Origin: an uncultured Collinsella sp. | GTDB taxonomy: Bacteria > Actinomycetota > Coriobacteriia > Coriobacteriales > Coriobacteriaceae | NCBI GenBank assembly: GCA_902494815.1 | Contig: CABUVB010000016.1 | Coordinates: 1-18,131 of the forward strand | Length of the DNA: 18,131 bases | Direction: 5' to 3' | In this document: in pieces, positions 13,300-18,131 of the stretch | Layout: every line of letters starts with the position of its first letter | How positions within the stretch are numbered: the first letter of the stretch is position 1 | Notes under the pieces: model-generated | The model's database searches: none | The model's input: only the letters and a program-made list of their open reading frames with translations | What the model was told of the DNA's origin: nothing | Position numbers and translations under genes: made by a program

Positions 13300-14682
13300 A
13301 TGATCATTACTCTGTGTGGTGGCGGATCCACCTTTACCCCCGGCATCGTCAAGTCCATCGCTCTGCGCAAGGACGAGCTCGATGTTGACGAGATTCGTCT
13401 GTACGATATCAACGAGGAGCGCCAACGCAAGATCGGCGTGCTCGTGGACTGGATTTTGCACGAGGACCTCGGCCTGGACATCAAGCTCACGGTGACCACC
13501 GACAAAAAGACGGCTTTTACCGACGCGAGCTTCGTGTTTGCCCAGATGCGCGTGGGCGGCTACGCCATGCGCGAGCAGGACGAGAAGATTCCGCTGCGTC
13601 ACGGCTGCGTGGGTCAGGAGACCTGCGGTTGCGGCGGCCTTGCCTATGGCATGCGCACCATCTTCCCCATGGTCGAGCTGATCGATGACGTTGAGAAGTA
13701 CGCCAAGAAGGACTACTGGATTCTCAACTACTCCAACCCTGCCGCCATCGTCTCCGAGGGCTGCCGTGTGCTGCGTCCCAACGCTCGCATCATCAACATC
13801 TGCGACATGCCGATCGCGATCATCGACGTGGTTTGCGCCGCGCTCGATATCGACAAGAAGGATGTCGAGTACGATTACTTTGGCCTCAACCACTTTGGTT
13901 GGTTCACCTCGATTCGCCACAAGGGCGAGGAGGTGCTCCCGCAGCTGCGCGAGTACATCAAGGAGCATGAGATCCTGCTGCCCGATTCCTACCTCAAGGG
14001 CATGGGCTCGCTCATGGCAAAGAAGCCCGAGGAGGCCACCGACGAGCATCCCGAGCAGAACCGCCACACCAAGGGCAGCTGGTACTACGTCTGGAAGGGC
14101 GAGTACGAGATCATGGAGTGCTTCCCGGAGTACCTGCCCAACACGTATCTGAACTACTACCTGCAGCAGAAGGAGTTCGTCGAGCATTCCAACCCCGAGC
14201 GCACCCGTGCTAACGAGGTTGAGGAGACGCGCGAGAAGAATCTCTTCGACGGCATCGACCACTACGAGAAGACCGGCGAGATCGACGAGAGCACGTTCTA
14301 TGCGGGCAGCCACGGCGACTGGATTGCCGACCTGGCTATCGCTCTGAAGAACGACACCAAGCAGCGCTTCCTGGTCATTTGCGAGAACAAGGGCGCTATC
14401 CCCAACATGCCCTACGACGCTATGGTCGAGCTGCCTGCCTACATTGGCAAGAACGGCCCCGAGGTCATCAGCCGCGACAACATTCCTCTGTTCCAGCAGG
14501 GTCTCATGATGCAGCAGCTGAACTCCGAGAAGCTCGTGGTCGAGGCTACGATCGAGGGTTCGTACGAGAAGGCGCTCAAGGCCTTTACGCTCAACAAGAC
14601 CGTGCCGTCGATGAAGGTCGCCAAGGAGGTTCTCGACGACATGATCGAGGCCAACAAGGGTTACTGGCCCGAGCTTAAGTAA
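13300..14682 (+). CDS. 6-phospho-alpha-glucosidase, GH4 family (GlvA/MalH type)
   Basis: 460 aa cytoplasmic enzyme that cleaves imported alpha-glucoside 6-phosphates by the NAD+- and Mn2+-dependent redox mechanism of GH4. The Rossmann start is LCGGGSTFTPG (5-15). The motif CDMP (168-171) is the accepted signature of 6-phospho-alpha-glucosidases, whereas the beta enzymes carry CNxP. GLNHFGW (195-201) supplies the metal-ligand His198, and VGQETCGCGG (104-113) is the conserved active-site loop. Length is close to the 440-450 of GlvA. The ATG is three bases after the EIICB stop, with GAAGGAG upstream, so the two are co-transcribed. Codon use matches its neighbours. Substrate class is well supported; the exact sugar is not. 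Confidence 0.94.
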   Translation: MIITLCGGGSTFTPGIVKSIALRKDELDVDEIRLYDINEERQRKIGVLVDWILHEDLGLDIKLTVTTDKKTAFTDASFVFAQMRVGGYAMREQDEKIPLRHGCVGQETCGCGGLAYGMRTIFPMVELIDDVEKYAKKDYWILNYSNPAAIVSEGCRVLRPNARIINICDMPIAIIDVVCAALDIDKKDVEYDYFGLNHFGWFTSIRHKGEEVLPQLREYIKEHEILLPDSYLKGMGSLMAKKPEEATDEHPEQNRHTKGSWYYVWKGEYEIMECFPEYLPNTYLNYYLQQKEFVEHSNPERTRANEVEETREKNLFDGIDHYEKTGEIDESTFYAGSHGDWIADLAIALKNDTKQRFLVICENKGAIPNMPYDAMVELPAYIGKNGPEVISRDNIPLFQQGLMMQQLNSEKLVVEATIEGSYEKALKAFTLNKTVPSMKVAKEVLDDMIEANKGYWPELK

Positions 14683-14715
14683 AAGCAACAGGGTCGCTGG
14701 CCGCATACCATGAGC

Positions 14716-14751
14716 AATGCCCCGTCCACGTGATTGCGTGGGCGGGGCATT
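14716..14751 (+). terminator. Probable terminator after the PTS operon
   Basis: 15-bp stem AATGCCCCGTCCACG/CGTGGGCGGGGCATT with one T-G wobble and a 6-nt loop. The tail is GTCGTTTGG, so the U-tract is poor, but stem strength and position suit transcript termination. Confidence 0.75.
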
Positions 14752-14788
14752 GTCGTTTGGTAACGCGTTTTATCAAATATGGCATTTA

Positions 14789-14917
14789 TCTGCGGTAATG
14801 TTCTATTTCACCGCTGAGGGTGACATTTCATGCCGCCTGCCGAACTGCGTGAAGACCTAACAACTTTTTAGGTCAGTGTTGTGCGTGTAGCAACTTCGCC
14901 CGGCCTCGCCTCCGGGC
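14789..14917 (+). promoter_or_regulatory. Upstream region of the hydrogenase operon with three small inverted repeats
   Basis: Gap 14683-14938 holds the terminator above and then: an imperfect palindrome around GCGGT/ACCGC (14789-14816); a perfect GACCTAA/TTAGGTC repeat with 7-nt spacing (14854-14874); and a GC stem GCCCGG/CCGGGC (14898-14917) ending just before the ribosome site. No confident -35/-10 pair is seen. The GACCTAA repeat is the best operator candidate. Confidence 0.4.
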
Positions 14918-14938
14918 TGCCATGTGAGAGGGGATCTT

Positions 14939-16771
14939 ATGGCTCGACTGCATGTAATGGAACGCAGCCACGCTCAGGCCGTCATGGACGACCTGCACGA
15001 TGCACTCGGACGTCGTCTGGCGGTGAGTTCACTCGCCCCGTGTCCCGTCGAGTTTACGGCGGCGCTCGTCAACCTGTGCTCCACCCAGAGCTGCGGCAAG
15101 TGCACGCCCTGCCGCGTGGGCCTAAGCGCGCTGAGCGACCTGCTCGCCGATGTGCTCGAAGGGCGCGCCGATGAGTCCACACTCAACCTGATTGAGCGCA
15201 CGGCCCGCACCATCTACCTTTCGAGCGATTGCGCCATCGGCTACGAGGCCGGCGCCATGGCGCTCACGGCCATTCGCGGCTTCCGCGACGATTTTGAGCA
15301 TCACATTCGCGAGCACTCCTGCGGCTTTGATCGTGAGGCCCGTGTCCCGTGCGTCTCGGGCTGCCCGGCGCACGTCGACATTCCCGGTTACATTTCGCTG
15401 GTCGAGGCCGGCCGCTATGCCGATGCCGTCAAGGTCATCCGCAAGAACAACCCGCTGCCGCTCGTTTGCGGCCTGGTGTGCGAACATCCCTGCGAGATGC
15501 ACTGTCGCCGCGGCATGGTCGATGATCCCATGAACATCCTTGCCCTTAAGCGTTTTGCCGTTGAGCACAGTGACCTCAACGACCACAAGCCGCATGTAGT
15601 GGACAACACCGGTAAGCGCGTCGCCGTGATCGGCGGCGGCCCGGCCGGCCTTTCCTGTGCCTACTACCTGGCCGTGATGGGTCATAAGGTGACCATCTTT
15701 GAGCAGCGCCACCACCTGGGCGGCATGCTGCGCTATGGCATTCCCAGCTACCGTCTGCCGCGCGAGCGCCTGCAGGCCGAGATCGACTGGATCTTGAGCG
15801 CCGGCATCGACGTTGAGCTCGATCACTCCGTCAACGGCGAGGAGCTTACCCGCCTGCGCGACGAGTTCGATGCCGTCTACCTGGCCATTGGCGCTCACAG
15901 CGATAAGAAGCTCGGCCTTCCGGGCGAAGAGGCGCCCGGCGTGGAGTCGGCCGTCAAGATGCTGCGTGCCATTGGAGACGACGAACTGCCCGACCTGAGC
16001 GGCCAGCGCGTGTGCGTCATCGGCGGCGGCAACGTGGCCATGGACGTGGCGCGCTCTGCCGTGCGCTGCGGCGCCGAAAAGGTAAGCATCGTCTACCGCC
16101 GTCGCATCTGCGATATGACGGCTCAGGACGCCGAAATCGCCGGCGCCCAGGCCGAGGGTTGCGAGGTTCTGGAGCTTACGGCCGCGCTCGCTATCGAGAC
16201 GGGCGAAGATGGTCGCGTGAGCGGCCTGCGCGTGCAACCGCAGATTATCGGCGAGCCCCGCCGCGGTCGTCCGGCTCCGCGTGCCGCCGCTACGCCCGAG
16301 CGCGTCATCCCCTGCGAGCGCGTGTTTGTCGCCATTGGTCAGGACATCGATTCCAAGCCGTTTGAGGAGATGGGCATTGCCTGCAAGTGGGGCTGCGTGG
16401 TCACCGATTCGGATGGCGCCGTGCCTAACTTCGATGGCCTCTTTAGCGGCGGCGACTGCCAGACCGGCCCCGCCACCGTCATTCGCGCTATCAATGCCGG
16501 TCGCGTGGCTTCGGCAAACATCGACCACTACCTGGGCTTCGATCACAAGATTAAGCTCGACGTCGAGCTGCCGACCGTTCAGTTTAAGGGCAAGCATGAG
16601 TGTGGCCGCTGCGAGCTGGGCGAGCGCGAGGCCGGCGAGCGCATTCACGATTGGAATCTGGTCGAGCAGGGCCTTACCGAGCAGGAGGCACGCCAAGAGG
16701 CGAGTCGCTGCCTGCGTTGCGACCACTTTGGCTTCGGTGCGTTCCGCGGAGGGAGGAACCTGGAATGGTAG
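14939..16771 (+). CDS. GltD-like NAD(P)-binding iron-sulfur flavoprotein, partner of [FeFe] hydrogenase
   Basis: 610 aa. Probable electron-transfer subunit linking NAD(P)H to the hydrogenase encoded next. The N-terminal ~125 residues resemble the NuoF/HydB C-terminal 4Fe-4S module: SCGKCTPCR (Cys52, 55, 58) and Cys98 in SSDCAIG. The glutamate-synthase small-subunit core follows: Cys138/Cys142 in CVSGCPAHVDIPGY, Cys177/181/185/189, FAD site IGGGPAGLSCAYYLA (231-245), second dinucleotide site IGGGNVAMDVARSA (361-374) and the closing SGGDCQTGPATVIRAINAGR (503-522). Two extra cysteine pairs end the protein (Cys555/558, Cys591/594). No FMN/NADH domain of NuoF is present, so pyridine nucleotide must bind the GltD part. 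Start ATG 14939 has GAGAGGGG six bases upstream. It overlaps the hydrogenase gene by 7 bp. NADH versus NADPH cannot be decided by eye. Confidence 0.92.
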   Translation: MARLHVMERSHAQAVMDDLHDALGRRLAVSSLAPCPVEFTAALVNLCSTQSCGKCTPCRVGLSALSDLLADVLEGRADESTLNLIERTARTIYLSSDCAIGYEAGAMALTAIRGFRDDFEHHIREHSCGFDREARVPCVSGCPAHVDIPGYISLVEAGRYADAVKVIRKNNPLPLVCGLVCEHPCEMHCRRGMVDDPMNILALKRFAVEHSDLNDHKPHVVDNTGKRVAVIGGGPAGLSCAYYLAVMGHKVTIFEQRHHLGGMLRYGIPSYRLPRERLQAEIDWILSAGIDVELDHSVNGEELTRLRDEFDAVYLAIGAHSDKKLGLPGEEAPGVESAVKMLRAIGDDELPDLSGQRVCVIGGGNVAMDVARSAVRCGAEKVSIVYRRRICDMTAQDAEIAGAQAEGCEVLELTAALAIETGEDGRVSGLRVQPQIIGEPRRGRPAPRAAATPERVIPCERVFVAIGQDIDSKPFEEMGIACKWGCVVTDSDGAVPNFDGLFSGGDCQTGPATVIRAINAGRVASANIDHYLGFDHKIKLDVELPTVQFKGKHECGRCELGEREAGERIHDWNLVEQGLTEQEARQEASRCLRCDHFGFGAFRGGRNLEW

Positions 16772-18131
16772 AGCTCAACAAAACCACCGTCGGCGACAAC
16801 AGCGAAAACGGAGCGCACAACATGGTCAGGCTCATTATCGATAACTGCGAAGTCGTGGTGCCCGAGCACACCACGATCCTGGATGCGGCCAAGTCCGTCG
16901 GCATTCAGATTCCCACCCTGTGCTACCTGCGCGATCTAAACGAGATCGGCGGCTGCCGCGTGTGCGTGGTCGAGGTTGAGGGCTGCGACCAGCTGGTCGC
17001 AGCCTGCAACAACTACGTGCTCGACGGCATGGTGGTCCACACCAACAGCCCCAAGGTCCGCGAGGCCCGCCGCACCAACGTGCAGCTGCTGCTGTCCCAG
17101 CACGATTCGCAGTGCACGAGCTGCGTGCGCAGCGGCAACTGCAACCTGCAGACCATCGCCAACGACCTGGGCATTTTCTACCTGCCGTATCAAAAGCACT
17201 TGACGGGCGAGGGCTGGGACTTCGATTTTCCCATCATCCGCGAAAACGACAAGTGCATTAAATGCATGCGCTGTATCAAGGTGTGCGAGAGCGTGCAGGG
17301 CCTAGGGATTTGGGACCTGACCAACCGCGCCACGCATACCGCCGTGGGTACCCGCGGGCGCGCGCCGATCGGCAAGACCGATTGCGTCGCGTGCGGCCAG
17401 TGCATCACACATTGCCCGACGGGCGCACTGCGTGAGCGCGACGATACCGAGACCGTGTTTGACGCGCTCGCTAATCCCGACAAGATCGTGCTGGTGCAGA
17501 TCGCGCCGGCCGTGCGTAGCGCCTGGGGCGAGGAACTCGGCATCCCGCGTGAGGAAGCCACCGTCGAGCGCCTGGCTTGCGCGCTGCGCCGCGTTGGCTT
17601 TGAGTACGTGTTCGATACCGATTTCTCGGCCGACCTCACCATCATGGAGGAGGGCTCCGAGCTGCTCGAGCGCCTGGGCGCCGTCGCCAAGGGCGAGGGT
17701 GACAGTCGCGGCTGGCCCATGTTTACGAGCTGCTGCCCGGGCTGGGTGCGCTTTGTGGAGGCGCGCTATCCGGAGTTTGTCGACAGCCTGTCCACGTCTA
17801 AGTCGCCGCAGCAGATGTTTGGCGCCATCGCCAAGACCTACTACGCCAAGGTGCTGGGTGTGGAGCCCGAGCGCCTGTTCGTGGTGTCCGTTATGCCGTG
17901 CACGGCCAAGAAGGCCGAGTGCGCGCTGCCGAGCATGGTGGGCGAGGGCGGCGCGCCCGACGTAGATGTTGCGCTGACGGTGCGCGAGATGGTGCGCATG
18001 ATCCGCGCGAACCACGTGAGCGTCGACACGCTGGTTGAGGAACCACTCGATACGCCGCTGGGCTTTGGCACGGGTGCGGGTGTGATCTTTGGTGCCACGG
18101 GCGGCGTGATGGAGGCCGCCGTGCGCTCGGC
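16765..18131 (+). CDS. hydA: [FeFe] hydrogenase catalytic subunit, group A (cut by window edge)
   Basis: 455 codons visible, running off the right edge. It interconverts protons and H2 at the H-cluster. Order: plant-type 2Fe-2S domain (Cys53/64/67/81), His-ligated 4Fe-4S cluster (His113, Cys117/120/126), two ferredoxin cubanes (Cys164/167/170/174 and Cys207/210/213/217), then the H-domain with L1 TSCCPGW (321-327, Cys323/324) and L2 MPCTAKKAE (377-385, Cys379). The L3 motif with the last two H-cluster cysteines would lie beyond 18131. ATG 16765 overlaps the preceding stop and has GGAGGGAGGA upstream, so translation is coupled. An internal ATG at 16822, with GGAG upstream and the ferredoxin fold beginning right after it, is a second possible start. 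Pairing with a GltD-like gene matches the group A2 (glutamate-synthase-linked) type. Soluble; no signal peptide. Confidence 0.96.
   Translation, partial: MVELNKTTVGDNSENGAHNMVRLIIDNCEVVVPEHTTILDAAKSVGIQIPTLCYLRDLNEIGGCRVCVVEVEGCDQLVAACNNYVLDGMVVHTNSPKVREARRTNVQLLLSQHDSQCTSCVRSGNCNLQTIANDLGIFYLPYQKHLTGEGWDFDFPIIRENDKCIKCMRCIKVCESVQGLGIWDLTNRATHTAVGTRGRAPIGKTDCVACGQCITHCPTGALRERDDTETVFDALANPDKIVLVQIAPAVRSAWGEELGIPREEATVERLACALRRVGFEYVFDTDFSADLTIMEEGSELLERLGAVAKGEGDSRGWPMFTSCCPGWVRFVEARYPEFVDSLSTSKSPQQMFGAIAKTYYAKVLGVEPERLFVVSVMPCTAKKAECALPSMVGEGGAPDVDVALTVREMVRMIRANHVSVDTLVEEPLDTPLGFGTGAGVIFGATGGVMEAAVRS

Noticed and set aside
11620..14706. 1028-codon antisense ORF across EIICB and GH4
   Set aside because: Runs through two well-supported genes on the other strand, has no recognisable motif and no ribosome site; a compositional shadow.
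15122..16726. 534-codon antisense ORF opposite the GltD-like gene
   Set aside because: Same compositional shadow; the plus strand shows cysteine clusters and two dinucleotide-binding motifs.

Overview
The window is a GC-rich stretch of a bacterial chromosome. The gene content (GltD-linked [FeFe] hydrogenase, EFR1-type flavodoxin/ferredoxin protein, phospho-alpha-glucoside PTS operon, a DEAD-box helicase with a very long Arg/Gly tail) and strong G/C preference at third codon positions suggest an anaerobic gut Coriobacteriia, most likely Collinsella or a close relative. This is an inference from gene families and composition; no rRNA or marker gene is present to settle it.

Layout. 1-2080 (minus): copper-exporting P1B ATPase CopA, cut at its C-terminus by the window edge, with a CsoR-like GC palindrome over its promoter. 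2081-2411: gene-free, holding two tandem ~60-nt palindromes. 2412-5630 (minus): a signalling pair, an FHA-domain protein followed by a membrane-anchored Ser/Thr kinase with a DUF6273-like ectodomain; the kinase has its own upstream inverted repeat. 5631-6218: gene-free, with two more palindromes of the same family and the long leader of the next gene. 6219-8468 (plus): DEAD-box RNA helicase with a ~295-residue basic tail, then a strong terminator. 8541-9089: gene-free and rich in inverted repeats. 9090-9851 (plus): EFR1-family iron-sulfur flavoprotein, bracketed by a 13-bp inverted repeat. 9852-10194: repeats, phased direct repeats, a promoter and an antiterminator-like leader. 10195-14682 (plus): alpha-glucoside PTS operon of EIIA (interrupted by an in-frame TAG), a BglG/LicT antiterminator, EIICB and a GH4 6-phospho-alpha-glucosidase. 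14939 to the right edge (plus): a GltD-like flavoprotein overlapping by 7 bp with a [FeFe] hydrogenase (group A2-type arrangement), the latter cut by the edge before its L3 motif.

How it works together. The PTS operon would take up maltose-like alpha-glucosides as 6-phosphates and cleave them inside the cell, with LicT reading the sugar state through PTS phosphorylation and acting on the leader RNA. The hydrogenase pair would couple NAD(P)H and/or ferredoxin redox state to H2, which suits a fermenter. The kinase/FHA pair looks like a self-contained phospho-signalling module, in which extracytoplasmic sensing by the DUF6273-like domain would drive cytoplasmic phosphorylation read by the FHA domain. 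The main oddities are the amber codon in EIIA, the paired palindromes on both sides of the kinase/FHA pair, the repeat-bracketed ferredoxin gene and the unusual cysteine-rich ends of the hydrogenase partner.
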